Notes: generated from the sequence alone by a model not told the origin. Counted from the first letter of the stretch, positions 1 to 7,680 are shown. The stretch: 28,153 bases of DNA from Acetobacteraceae bacterium (GCA_947379865.1 CANCOY010000047.1:1-28153); one strand, 5' to 3'. Made by a program: numbers and translations.

Positions 1-465
1 CTTGGTGCCGATGTGCCGGCCTGCCTTGCCGGGAAACCGGTGGCCGTCTCGGGGATTGGCGAGGTGCTGCAAGCGGCCGTGGCCCTGCCGCCCGTTCATG
101 CCCTGCTGGCCAATCCCAATGTGCCACTGGCCACAGCACCGGTGTTCAAGGCCTTTGCGGCGGCCGGCAGCCGGTTTTCAGCCCCGGCCCCCCTGCTTGA
201 TCCCCCCACCAATGCCGCCGCACTGGCCGCTGCCATGGCCCTGCGGGGCAATGATCTTGAGGCGCCCGCCCGCACGATTGTTCCTGAAGTGGGGCAGGTG
301 CTGACGGCCCTTGCCGCCTTGCCGGGCGCCCTGCTTGCCCGGATGAGCGGCAGCGGCGCCACCTGCTTTGCGCTGTTTGACAGCGCTGCAGAAGCCGCTT
401 CAGCCGCACAGGCCCTTGCCCAGGTTCACCCTGACTGGTGGATCCGCGCGGCGCCACTGCTTTAG
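1..465 (+). CDS. ispE: IspE, 4-diphosphocytidyl-2-C-methyl-D-erythritol kinase (3' part only)
   Basis: This is the C-terminal part of a GHMP-family kinase; the start lies before the window, and the frame is open from base 1 to the TAG at 463-465. IspE phosphorylates the 2-hydroxyl of CDP-methylerythritol in the MEP isoprenoid pathway in the cytoplasm. The visible protein (154 residues) opens with LGADVPACLAGKP, which matches the segment after the GHMP glycine-rich loop, then has the LLANPNVPLATAPVFKAF stretch typical of IspE. It ends with the GHMP C-terminal motif RMSGSGATCFALF. The recognition rests on these family motifs; the N-terminal substrate-binding half cannot be inspected. The gene converges on the amidase with only 13 bp between the stop codons, and I see no hairpin there. 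Confidence 0.88.
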   Translation, partial: LGADVPACLAGKPVAVSGIGEVLQAAVALPPVHALLANPNVPLATAPVFKAFAAAGSRFSAPAPLLDPPTNAAALAAAMALRGNDLEAPARTIVPEVGQVLTALAALPGALLARMSGSGATCFALFDSAAEAASAAQALAQVHPDWWIRAAPLL

Positions 466-478
466 GCCGGGTGGGTTT

Positions 479-1903
479 TCAGGGCCGCCGGTGGGCCCAG
501 GGTTGGGCCTGCTCGATCTGGCTGGCCAGCCGGATCAACCCGGCTTCATCACCAAAACGCCCGACAAACTGGACACCCACGGGCAGGCCCTCATCAGTCC
601 ATGACAGGGGCACCGACATGGCTGGTTGGCCGGTGATGTTGTAGAGGCTGGTGAAACCGACCAGGGCGCCGATGCGCTCGCTCACACCTGCCATGTCCTC
701 AGCCATCATCGACAACTCGCCAATATGCGGCGGCAGGGTGGTGAGGGTGGGGGTGATCAGCACGTCATAGGTCTGGAAGAAATGCGCCAGCCGCCGTCCG
801 GTGGCATGAACCAGGCGGATCGCCCGGGCATAGGTGGCGGCGGAAACAGCCTCGGCGTTGCGGATGATGGCATGGGTCATGCGCTCGGCATCGTCGGGGC
901 CGGGGGCGCGGCCCAGAACTTCGGCGCGCTCGTCAAAGGTGGCGCGGACATTGGCGCCGATGATGGCGCGCATGGCGGTGCCAAGGGCGCCGGGGTCCGC
1001 CACGCTGGGGTCGGCTTCTTCCACATGGTGACCAAGATCGGCGCAAAGCCTGGCGGCATCCTCGGCCGCGCGGACGCAGAGGGGGTCAACGGCGACGCCC
1101 GTGGTGGGCCGGGTGGAAAAGGCGATCCGCAGGCGGCCCGTGGGGGCGCCCACCTCATCCAGAAAGGGCCGCGCCTTGGGTGGCGCCCAATAGGGGGCGC
1201 CCAGATCGGCGCCTTCCACCACATCCAGCAGGGCCGCACTGTCGCGCACGGAATGGGTTACGGCATGCACGGTGGACAGGCCACCCCAGCCTTCCCCGGC
1301 ATCTGGCCCCATGGGCACGCGGCCTCGCGTCGGCTTCAGCCCGAACAGGCCGCACATCGCGGCGGGAATGCGGATGGAGCCGCCCCCGTCAGAGGCATGG
1401 GCCATGGGCACCATGCGCGCCGCCACCGCTGCCGCTGCCCCGCCTGAACTGCCCCCGGCAGTCCGGCTGGTGTCCCACGGGTTCAGGGTGGGGCCAAACA
1501 GGGCCGGCTCCGTGGTGGGCGAAAGGCCGAATTCCGGCGTATTGGTCTTGCCAAAGCAGACGAGGCCCGCCGCCTTGTAGCGCCGTGTAACCTCCGAATC
1601 ATGATCTGGCACATAGTCGGCAAAGAAGCGCGAGCCCGATGTGGTGGGTTCGCCCGCATAATGGGCGCCCAGGTCCTTGAGCAGAAAGGGCACGCCGCTG
1701 AACGGACCATCGGGCAGGCCGGCCATGATCGCCGCGCGGGCCTTGTCCTCGAACCGGCGGACGACGGCGTTGAGATGGGGGTCGTGGCGTTCAACCCGCT
1801 CCACCGCCTCGGTGAGAAGTTCAAGGGCTGTGACATCGCGCTTGCGCACAAGCTCCGCAAGGCCGAGGCCATCAAATGCCTCGAAATCGATCATGCCTGA
1901 CAT
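479..1903 (-). CDS. Amidase signature (AS) family amidohydrolase
   Basis: This 474-residue protein is a full-length amidase signature enzyme, which hydrolyses amide bonds with a Ser-cisSer-Lys triad. The candidate lysine is K76 in GVPFLLKDLGA, the serine pair S152/S153 lies in the GGSSGG loop, and the nucleophile is S176 in DGGGSIRIPA. The motif GLKPTRGR follows at 188-195. The substrate cannot be told from sequence; the general look is that of broad amidases and 6-aminohexanoate-cyclic-dimer hydrolase (NylA)-like enzymes rather than GatA, because no gatB or gatC is nearby. The ATG at 1903 is preceded by GGGAGG at close spacing. There is no signal peptide, so it is probably cytoplasmic. It has no obvious functional partner in the window. 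Confidence 0.88.
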   Translation of the reverse strand: MSGMIDFEAFDGLGLAELVRKRDVTALELLTEAVERVERHDPHLNAVVRRFEDKARAAIMAGLPDGPFSGVPFLLKDLGAHYAGEPTTSGSRFFADYVPDHDSEVTRRYKAAGLVCFGKTNTPEFGLSPTTEPALFGPTLNPWDTSRTAGGSSGGAAAAVAARMVPMAHASDGGGSIRIPAAMCGLFGLKPTRGRVPMGPDAGEGWGGLSTVHAVTHSVRDSAALLDVVEGADLGAPYWAPPKARPFLDEVGAPTGRLRIAFSTRPTTGVAVDPLCVRAAEDAARLCADLGHHVEEADPSVADPGALGTAMRAIIGANVRATFDERAEVLGRAPGPDDAERMTHAIIRNAEAVSAATYARAIRLVHATGRRLAHFFQTYDVLITPTLTTLPPHIGELSMMAEDMAGVSERIGALVGFTSLYNITGQPAMSVPLSWTDEGLPVGVQFVGRFGDEAGLIRLASQIEQAQPWAHRRP

Positions 1904-2032
1904 GAAACCTCCCGATGATGCGGGTTGTGCGCGAAGTTGTTATCGTTTTGCGCGTGCAGCACCTGCCTGAAGCCTAGACCCATTGGACCCGCGAGGAGAA
2001 GAGAAGACACACGCGGGGTGCAAAGGTTTTCT

Positions 2033-2932
2033 TCAGGTTCCCGCCGCCCGCTCGCCCCCGAAGGTGACCAGCAGCAGGCCGGCCACCGTTACCGGCAGCG
2101 CCGCCCAGATCCATGCTGAATAATGCTCGCCAAAGCCCAGCACGCCCACAGTCAGGGCAGCAAAGGTCGCCACATAGCTGATCTGGCTGAAATAGACCGG
2201 GCTTGCCACGCGCTGCAGCTCGAAATAGACCGCCTGGCCAAGGCCGGCCAGCAGCATCAGCGCCAGCAGCGCCGCACTGCCGGTGTCGAGCGGCAGGCCG
2301 GGCGCATGGCCCTGGCCAAAGCCCAGCATCAGGGGGGCAAAGACCAGGGTCGCCGCCCCTTGGGTGCCGGCGGCAAGGGCCGGGGGCAGCCCGCCTGGCG
2401 GCCAGTCGGCCTTGCGATAGACATTGCCCATGGCAAGGGCCACGGGGGCGAGGAAGGCCAGCGCCATCCAGCCAGCCGCCGCCCCATCCGGCAGGGCGCC
2501 ACGGGGCACCAGCACCAGGGCCGCCCCGCACAGGCCAAGGAGGATGCCCAGCGCGCGCACCAGACTGCGCCGCTCCCAGCCCGTGGCAAGGGCCAGCCCA
2601 TAAGTTAGGACCGGCGAGAGCGCATAGACGAGGCCAACCGGGCCAGAGCCCACATGGGGCAGGGCGGCAAAGACAAGGGCATTTGGCGCGACCACGCCCA
2701 CAAGGCCGGCGATGGCGTAAAAGCGCAGATGCCGCCTGTCCAGCCCAACCGGCAGACCACGGACCCCGCACCAGACCAGACTGGTGAGGGCGCCACCGGC
2801 CGCCTGCCAGAAGGTGAAGGCAAGGGGCGGCACGCCGGCGGCAAAGGCAATCTTGGCAAGCGCAAAGAATCCCATGGAGACCAGCGCGAAGAGGCCAAGC
2901 AACAGGGGTGGCCAAAGGGCATGGCGTGTCAT
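2033..2932 (-). CDS. DMT-superfamily (EamA) transporter
   Basis: This 299-residue integral membrane protein has the two-fold EamA repeat architecture of the drug/metabolite transporter superfamily. About ten hydrophobic segments can be seen, beginning with a first helix at residues 6-28. These proteins export or exchange small metabolites across the inner membrane; the substrate is not predictable here. The frame stays open upstream to 3094, but the extra 54 residues are polar and unlike the family. The ATG at 2932 is preceded by AAGGA eight bases upstream, and the protein then starts directly with the first membrane helix, so that start is chosen. It lies 129 bp downstream of the amidase start in the same direction but is probably its own transcription unit. 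It is divergent from the GNAT gene. Confidence 0.85.
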   Translation of the reverse strand: MTRHALWPPLLLGLFALVSMGFFALAKIAFAAGVPPLAFTFWQAAGGALTSLVWCGVRGLPVGLDRRHLRFYAIAGLVGVVAPNALVFAALPHVGSGPVGLVYALSPVLTYGLALATGWERRSLVRALGILLGLCGAALVLVPRGALPDGAAAGWMALAFLAPVALAMGNVYRKADWPPGGLPPALAAGTQGAATLVFAPLMLGFGQGHAPGLPLDTGSAALLALMLLAGLGQAVYFELQRVASPVYFSQISYVATFAALTVGVLGFGEHYSAWIWAALPVTVAGLLLVTFGGERAAGT

Positions 2933-3267
2933 GAAACGGATCCTTGAAGATGGCGGATCATAGCATATCTGTAGGGGGTTGCTGCGGCCGGGCGTGCCTG
3001 CCCGCAGTTCCTGCCCCTGAATTGGCAAATCATGGTCTTTTCGCCGCCATGATTTGATGGCATAAGCGCCTTCTGAAGGAGCACAATCAGACATGACCGG
3101 CCTACGCCTGCGACGACGAATTCCCTAGATCCGCACCAGGCGGCCAGCCTGGTAGCGGGTGTGCCTGCGCGCCGTCCTTCGTCCGCTCCGGATAGGGATA
3201 TCGCGCCAGCTCTGGCCACATCGCAACAGGCAGGACGATTGCCGTCCATTCCTTCGGACTTCGGCAC
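2933..3267. other. Divergent intergenic region between the EamA transporter and the GNAT gene
   Basis: This 335-bp gap separates two divergent genes. I see no convincing coding sequence in it: the frames that run through are upstream extensions or antisense shadows with no family match. It holds one clear structure, a 10-bp perfect inverted repeat at 3026-3056 (listed separately). A TATGAT-like -10 lies about 27 bp before the transporter start, but no matching -35 was found. Promoters for both genes must lie here but cannot be placed with confidence. Confidence 0.5.
3026..3056. repeat. 10-bp perfect inverted repeat, possible operator or hairpin
   Basis: The arms CAAATCATGG (3026-3035) and CCATGATTTG (3047-3056) are exact reverse complements separated by 11 bp. 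The centre-to-centre spacing of the arms is 21 bp, two turns of the helix, as expected for a dimeric regulator site. It could equally fold as an RNA hairpin in the transporter leader. It is not followed by a T-run on either strand, so a terminator is unlikely. No regulator gene lies beside it. Confidence 0.5.
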
Positions 3268-3807
3268 ATGTTTACGATCGCGCATGAGCGGCCCAGTGAC
3301 GCCGCCGGCATCGAGCAACTGCTCGACCTTTCCTTTGGCGCCGACCGGACGGCCAAGACCGTCTACAAGCTGCGCCATAATGTGGCCCCGCTCGACGCCC
3401 TGTCGTTCGTGGCACTTGAGGCGGGCGAGATCAAGGGAACGCTGCGCTTCTGGCCGGTGCAGATCGGTGAGGCGGAGGTACCCGCCCTGCTGCTTGGGCC
3501 CCTGGCGGTTCACCCGGATGAGCGTGGCCGGGCCATGGGTCTTGCCCTGATGAAACATGCGCTGGACGAGGCGACACGCCTTGGGCACCGCATTGTCATT
3601 CTGGTGGGGGATGCCCCCTATTATGCCAAGGTCGGCTTCTACCGTGCCGGTGCGGTTGATCTGCAATTGCCCGGCTGGGTCGATGAAGCCCGTTTTCTTG
3701 CCCGCGCCCTGGTGCCGGGTGCCCTTGAGGGGGTGGCGGGCATGGTCCGGTCCATCAACCCCGAAACCGCAACGGTGGCACCCCGCAAGCAAGCCGCCCG
3801 CCGCTGA
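3268..3807 (+). CDS. GNAT-family N-acetyltransferase (YhbS-like)
   Basis: This 179-residue protein has the GNAT fold, which moves an acetyl group from acetyl-CoA to an amine. Motif A with the acetyl-CoA pyrophosphate loop is at residues 76-99 (LGPLAVHPDERGRAMGLAL), where the usual Q/RxxGxG/A is seen as RGRAMG. Motif B is at 113-124 (VGDAPYYAKVGF), a pattern typical of the YhbS subgroup. The start at 3268 gives the usual GNAT N-terminus (MFTIAHERPSDA); the ribosome site ahead of it is weak. The substrate is unknown, and the neighbours give no clue. A strong hairpin follows the stop. Confidence 0.85.
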   Translation: MFTIAHERPSDAAGIEQLLDLSFGADRTAKTVYKLRHNVAPLDALSFVALEAGEIKGTLRFWPVQIGEAEVPALLLGPLAVHPDERGRAMGLALMKHALDEATRLGHRIVILVGDAPYYAKVGFYRAGAVDLQLPGWVDEARFLARALVPGALEGVAGMVRSINPETATVAPRKQAARR

Positions 3808-3817
3808 GGGAACGGCG

Positions 3818-3843
3818 GAAGGGCGGGTTTGACCCCGCCCTTC
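3818..3843 (+). terminator. GC-rich hairpin between convergent genes, probable terminator
   Basis: A 10-bp perfect stem, GAAGGGCGGG (3818-3827) with CCCGCCCTTC (3834-3843), encloses a 6-base loop. It lies 11 bp after the GNAT stop and 14 bp before the stop of the convergent hupE-like gene. On the + strand it is followed by an imperfect T-rich stretch (ATTTGTTCT from 3849). On the - strand no T-run follows, so termination of the guanidine operon here is less certain. Confidence 0.55.
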
Positions 3844-3856
3844 GCCCCATTTGTTC

Positions 3857-4444
3857 TCAGGCTGCCAGCAGGGCAAGGCCCGTTGCAGCCATGGCAACGC
3901 CGCCTGCGCGCAGCAGCTTTTCCCGCACACTGCTCTGCCGTGCGACCAGGCCCAGCGTCATGCCGGCGCCCATCAGCACGAGGCTGGCCAGCGTGAACCC
4001 GACCCCATAGCTGAGGGGGGAGGTGGCCAGCGGCAGTTCGCTGCCATGGGCATGCCCATGGAAGAGGGCCGCCACGCCCACAAGGCCAAGGCCCGTGCCC
4101 AGCGGCAGGCGGGCGACGCCCGCCACCAACAGGCCAAGCGCCACCAGCGAGGCGAGAATACCCGCCTCGACGCCCGGCAGGGCCACACCCAGCATGGCCA
4201 TGGCGCCACCTGCCACGAGCAGGGTGGCAAAGGTGGCGGGCACCGCCCACAGGGCACGTCCGCCCTGCTGCGCGGCAAAGACGCCCGCCGCCGTCATGGC
4301 CAGCATGTGATCAAGACCGGCAAACGGGTGGCCAAGCCCGGCGGCAAGCCCATGGCTGTGCAGGCCCACGCCATGGGCCTGTGCGGCGGGGGCAGCGATC
4401 AGGGCAAGGCCCACGCCGGCGATAAGTTTAAGGGAAGTCCGCAT
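3857..4444 (-). CDS. hupE: HupE/UreJ-family nickel permease, last gene of the guanidine operon
   Basis: This 195-residue membrane protein belongs to the HupE/UreJ family, secondary transporters that bring Ni2+ into cells making [NiFe]-hydrogenase or urease. A signal-like N-terminus (residues 1-23, ending APAAQA) is followed by HGVGLHSHG. The family hallmark HPFAGLDHMLAM is at 39-50, and a second histidine cluster, FHGHAHG, is at 128-134, amid about six membrane helices. The open frame runs up to 4615, but the ATG at 4444 has a GGGAG site seven bases upstream and starts the signal sequence. It is 13 bp downstream of the His-tailed gene and the last of six co-directional genes. No hydrogenase or urease gene is nearby. 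The likely client is the nickel-dependent GdmH of the same operon; that link is inference. Confidence 0.85.
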   Translation of the reverse strand: MRTSLKLIAGVGLALIAAPAAQAHGVGLHSHGLAAGLGHPFAGLDHMLAMTAAGVFAAQQGGRALWAVPATFATLLVAGGAMAMLGVALPGVEAGILASLVALGLLVAGVARLPLGTGLGLVGVAALFHGHAHGSELPLATSPLSYGVGFTLASLVLMGAGMTLGLVARQSSVREKLLRAGGVAMAATGLALLAA

Positions 4445-4457
4445 GGTTTTTCTCCCG

Positions 4458-4880
4458 TCAGTGTCCGTGCGCGCCGGACGGTTGGCTGTGATCATGATGG
4501 TGGTGGTGGTGATGCCCATGGCCGTGGTCTGCCCCCTCTGCCTCGGGATGATCCTGGCCCGACAGGCGCAGCACATCCGCAAGGCTGAGGTCGCGCACGC
4601 CCGTGGCCGAGACATAGCGGAACAGCAGCTTTGTCTCGGTACGGATCATCGGCCCCGGCAGGGGGTGATAGACCAGTTCACGGCTGGCAAAGCCCGGCGA
4701 GGCGCTGCCAACCACGGCACTCTCATCAAGTTTGACCTCGATCAGTTTCAGGCCAAGCTCACCCTCGGGGCTGAGTTCGGCCGGAACCCGGGCAAGCCGC
4801 AGGAAGCCCGTCTTGTCGGGCGCCTGGCGAAAGCCCGCCACAAAGGCCGCCTCGATCGCATGATAATCGTCATGGTTCAT
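4458..4880 (-). CDS. Small protein with histidine-rich C-terminal tail; candidate nickel-handling factor
   Basis: I do not recognise a named family for this 140-residue protein. Residues 1-108 look like a compact soluble domain of mixed strands and helices (for example LGLKLIEVKLDESAVVG and RTETKLLFRYVSATGVRDLS). The last 30 residues contain 13 histidines, including seven in a row at 123-129, flanked by Asp and Gly (ADHGHG before, DHSQPSGAHGH after). Tails of this kind are known in nickel chaperones and storage proteins such as HypB, UreE, SlyD and CooJ. The gene sits between gdmH, whose stop overlaps its ribosome site (TGAGGCG), and the HupE-type nickel permease. The inferred role is nickel storage or insertion for GdmH. 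There is no signal peptide, so it should be cytoplasmic, where GdmH is. Confidence 0.75.
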   Translation of the reverse strand: MNHDDYHAIEAAFVAGFRQAPDKTGFLRLARVPAELSPEGELGLKLIEVKLDESAVVGSASPGFASRELVYHPLPGPMIRTETKLLFRYVSATGVRDLSLADVLRLSGQDHPEAEGADHGHGHHHHHHHDHSQPSGAHGH

Positions 4881-4888
4881 GGGGCGCC

Positions 4889-6085
4889 TCAGAACGTGAT
4901 CGGCTTGTCGATGATGTGCTTGTGCGCACCCATCTTGCCGTGAGCAACGAGGGTGCCAAGCACGTCGACAATCACCCGCACGCCAAACAGCGAGGTGATG
5001 TCGGACGTGTCATAGGGCGGCGAGACCTCAACCACCTCAAGGCCGCACAGACCCTCGGCGGCAACCTTGCCCACCAGGCTCAGCACTTCGCGCGGCAGGA
5101 AGCCGCCCGGCTCGGGCCAGCCCGTGCCCGGCACAAAGCCGCAGTCCACACAGTCGATGTCAAAGCTCATGTAGACGGCGTCGGCATCCTTCCAGGCCAG
5201 TTCAAGGGCAATCTCGGCCGTCTTGTCGACGCCCATTTCCTCGAAATCGCGCATGGTGATGATGTTGGTGTTCCGCGCACGGATCTCCTTCACGGCCTCG
5301 CGGGGGACCTGCCAGCCGCCGATGCCGATCTGCACCAGGTTGGTCGCCGGCACATTGGGCATGTTGGTGGCGTGGTACCACGGCGTGGTGTGCATGCGCT
5401 CGTCGAGATCCTTTTCCTGGATGTCGGCGTGGCGGTCGAAATGGATGATGCCGATCTTCTTGGACGTGCACTGGGCAATGCCGCGTACCGTGGGGAAGCC
5501 GATGGAATGGTCACCCCCCATGATGATCGGCATGGCGCCGGACGAGAACACATGCGAGGTGGCGCGCGTGATCTGGTCGAAGGTCTTTTCGATGTTGGCA
5601 GGAATCGTGAAGACGTCGCCCGCGTCACACAGGCTCATCTGCTCGCGCAGATCAACGCCAAGCTCATAGTTGTAGGGGGTGTAGAGGGCAGAGATGCGGC
5701 GCATGCCCTGTGGTCCAAAGCGCGTACCCGGACGATAGGTCGTGCCGCCATCAAAGGGCACGCCAATGACCGCCGCATCATAATTTCCCACCTGGCGCAC
5801 GTCCTCGATATAGGGCGCCTTCAGGAAGGTGTTGATGCCGGCAAAGTGCGGCAGCTCGTGGCGGGCAAAGGTCGAGATCATGCGGTCTTCGATGCTGGGT
5901 GCACCGGGCAGACCATTCTGCAGGGCGCGCGCCTGCTCCTCTTCCCACTTCTTGGTGGGGATGCCGGCTTCCGCCATGGCGGCCTTCCAGCCGCGCGTCT
6001 GCATGCGGTCAAAGTCGGGATGGTGGTGATGCCGGTCATCGGGGGCGCGCCGCCGGACGTGGGCGGAAGTTTTCAAGGGGGTCAT
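4889..6085 (-). CDS. gdmH: Nickel-dependent guanidine hydrolase (guanidinase), ureohydrolase family
   Basis: This 398-residue ureohydrolase would be annotated as agmatinase by default, but it carries the signature of the guanidine hydrolase branch (GdmH, characterised in Synechocystis), which converts guanidine to urea and ammonia. The metal ligands are all present: H193 in GGDHS, D217/H219/D221 in HFDRHAD, and D309/D311 in SFDIDCVD. The DRHAD form, instead of DAHTD, and the stretches TTYRPGTRFGPQG (115-127), LDERMHTTPWYHATNM (227-242), GIGGWQVPR (254-262) and VPGTGWPEPGG (318-328) are what I remember of GdmH. A long N-terminal extension (about 95 residues before the core) is also as in GdmH; here it holds HHHH at 19-22. 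Its start overlaps the ATPase stop (ATGA). The riboswitch and nickel permease in the same operon support the assignment. Confidence 0.9.
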   Translation of the reverse strand: MTPLKTSAHVRRRAPDDRHHHHPDFDRMQTRGWKAAMAEAGIPTKKWEEEQARALQNGLPGAPSIEDRMISTFARHELPHFAGINTFLKAPYIEDVRQVGNYDAAVIGVPFDGGTTYRPGTRFGPQGMRRISALYTPYNYELGVDLREQMSLCDAGDVFTIPANIEKTFDQITRATSHVFSSGAMPIIMGGDHSIGFPTVRGIAQCTSKKIGIIHFDRHADIQEKDLDERMHTTPWYHATNMPNVPATNLVQIGIGGWQVPREAVKEIRARNTNIITMRDFEEMGVDKTAEIALELAWKDADAVYMSFDIDCVDCGFVPGTGWPEPGGFLPREVLSLVGKVAAEGLCGLEVVEVSPPYDTSDITSLFGVRVIVDVLGTLVAHGKMGAHKHIIDKPITF

Positions 6086-6846
6086 GGTGCACTCTTCTCC
6101 TCGGATGCGCTTGGAACTTTAGAGGTGCTACGGTCTACGGGAAGGTCGTAGGTGATGGTGGCGCCATAGGCGCCGGGGGCCTGGGGATCGTGGCGGGTCT
6201 TGTCGAAGACCAGCACACGCGTCCCAAGAGCAAAGGCTTCGCGGATGTCGTGGGTGACCATGAACACGGTCATCCCCGTCTCCCGCCACAGGCGGCTGAT
6301 GAGGCCGTGCATCTGGGTGCGGGTGCCGGGGTCAAGGGCGCCGAACGGCTCGTCCAGCAGCAGGATGCGGGGCTTGCGGGCCAGCGCCTGGGCAATGGCG
6401 AGGCGCTGCTGCATGCCACCCGAAAGCTCGGCCGGGTAGTGACCACAGGCGTGGCCAAGGCCCACATCGGCCAGCATCACCTCCGCCTCGGAGAGCGCCG
6501 CGCGGCGGGCCTTGCCAAACAGGCGGCCAAGGCCAGGTGCGCGGGCAATCTCAAGCGCCAGGGCCACGTTCTGCACGGCATTGAGATGGGGGAACACGGA
6601 ATAACGCTGGAACACTACGCCCCGATCCGGGCCCGGGTCCTGGGGCAGGGGCTGGCCATCCATCAGGATGGTGCCGCGTGTGGGGCGCTCCTGGCTCAGC
6701 AGCAGGCGCAGGAAGGTGGACTTGCCACAGCCAGACGCCCCCACCAGCGCGCAGAAGGCACCATCGGCAACGTCCAGATTGACGCGCTCCAGCACGGTCT
6801 GGGCGCCGTATTCCATCCAGAGATTTTCGACCCTGAGGGTTGCCAT
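6082..6846 (-). CDS. ABC transporter ATP-binding protein (nitrate/taurine type), probable guanidine importer
   Basis: This 254-residue ATPase belongs to the SsuB/TauB/NrtD group and powers import. Walker A is at 36-44 (GASGCGKST), the signature at 141-148 (LSGGMQQR), Walker B at 161-167 (ILLLDEP), and a switch histidine lies in MVTHD. The frame is open to 6939, but the ATG at 6846 overlaps the permease stop (TAATG), and the protein then begins with the usual MATLRVENLW start, so this start is chosen. The last bases overlap gdmH by four. Transporters of this type are frequent partners of guanidine-I riboswitches, which with the gdmH coupling makes guanidine the likely substrate. Confidence 0.9.
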   Translation of the reverse strand: MATLRVENLWMEYGAQTVLERVNLDVADGAFCALVGASGCGKSTFLRLLLSQERPTRGTILMDGQPLPQDPGPDRGVVFQRYSVFPHLNAVQNVALALEIARAPGLGRLFGKARRAALSEAEVMLADVGLGHACGHYPAELSGGMQQRLAIAQALARKPRILLLDEPFGALDPGTRTQMHGLISRLWRETGMTVFMVTHDIREAFALGTRVLVFDKTRHDPQAPGAYGATITYDLPVDRSTSKVPSASEEKSAP

Positions 6847-7667
6847 TACGCCCCCCTTCCCAGATGCGCCCAGCCAAAGGCGCGGCGCGAGATCTGCACC
6901 AGCACCCAGTCGGAAATCGCTGCCAGAAAGGTGATCCACGCCACATAGGGCAGGATCACATCCATCGCCATATAGCGGCGCATAAGGAAGATCCGATAGC
7001 CAAGCCCCTCGGTGGAGGCGATGGCTTCAGCTGCAATCAGAAACAGCCAGGCAGGGCCAAGCGACAGGCGCAGCCCATCAATCAGGCGCGGCAGGATCTG
7101 TGGCAGCACCACGCGCGCCACGATGACCCAGGTAGAGGCACCCAGCGTCTGCGCCTTGACCAGTTGCTCGCCAGGCAGTTCCTCCACCCGCAGGGCAAGG
7201 TCGCGCATCAGATAGGGGGCAACACCGATGACGATAAGGGCAACCTTTGAGGTTTCTTCCAATCCCAGCATGATGAAGAGGATCGGCAGCAGCGCCATGG
7301 GCGGCACCATCGAAAGCACCCCGACAAAGGGGGCCAGCGTCACCCGGGCATAGACGATCAGACCATTGAGAATACCAAAGACAAGGCCAATCGCCGTGGC
7401 GATGCCGAGCCCGAGGGCAAGCCGCACCAGGCTTGCCCCCGTATCGGCCCAGAGCACGATGGTGCCCGAGCGTTGTTCAGGTTCGGCTGCCACCCGCACG
7501 ATCGCCTCGCCCATGGTGGAGAAAGCCGGCATCAGCTTGTCTGCCGGGTTTTCCGCCAGGCGCAGGGACGAGAATACGAAGTAGATCACCAGCACGATGG
7601 CGAACGGCAGGGCGCCGAGAAAGAAGGTGCCCTGCCGGCTCGGCCGGAGATTGATCAGCCGACGCAT
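6846..7667 (-). CDS. ABC transporter permease (SsuC/TauC type), probable guanidine importer
   Basis: This 273-residue inner-membrane permease is of the BPD_transp_1 family. About six membrane helices are visible, starting at residues 14-34. The cytoplasmic coupling (EAA) loop is seen as GEQLVKAQTLGAS followed by VVLPQILPRLIDGLRL. The frame is open to 7709, but the ATG at 7667 has AAGGGA seven bases upstream and lies 13 bp after the binding-protein stop. The longer form would overlap that gene and add residues unlike the family. It forms the membrane channel with the ATPase encoded next. The substrate, guanidine, is inferred from the riboswitch and gdmH. Confidence 0.9.
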   Translation of the reverse strand: MRRLINLRPSRQGTFFLGALPFAIVLVIYFVFSSLRLAENPADKLMPAFSTMGEAIVRVAAEPEQRSGTIVLWADTGASLVRLALGLGIATAIGLVFGILNGLIVYARVTLAPFVGVLSMVPPMALLPILFIMLGLEETSKVALIVIGVAPYLMRDLALRVEELPGEQLVKAQTLGASTWVIVARVVLPQILPRLIDGLRLSLGPAWLFLIAAEAIASTEGLGYRIFLMRRYMAMDVILPYVAWITFLAAISDWVLVQISRRAFGWAHLGRGA

Positions 7668-7680
7668 GATGCGTCCCTTC

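Noticed and set aside
1988..2017. CCCGCG...CGCGGG inverted repeat downstream of the EamA gene as a terminator
   Set aside because: The stem is only 6 bp with an 18-base loop and no T-run follows on the minus strand.
2933..3094. 54-codon N-terminal extension of the EamA transporter
   Set aside because: Its residues are polar and unlike the family, and the ATG at 2932 has a good ribosome site directly before the first membrane helix.
4445..4615. 57-codon N-terminal extension of the HupE-like protein
   Set aside because: It overlaps the His-tailed gene, whose own coding is clear, and the ATG at 4444 begins a proper signal sequence after GGGAG.
4889..6085. Agmatinase or arginase (SpeB) reading of the ureohydrolase
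   Set aside because: The DRHAD metal motif, the WYHATNM and GWQVPR stretches, the N-terminal extension and the guanidine riboswitch all point to guanidine hydrolase.
5899..6948. 349-codon + strand frame over gdmH and the ATPase gene
   Set aside because: It is an antisense shadow of two genes with complete catalytic motifs and has no recognisable domain.
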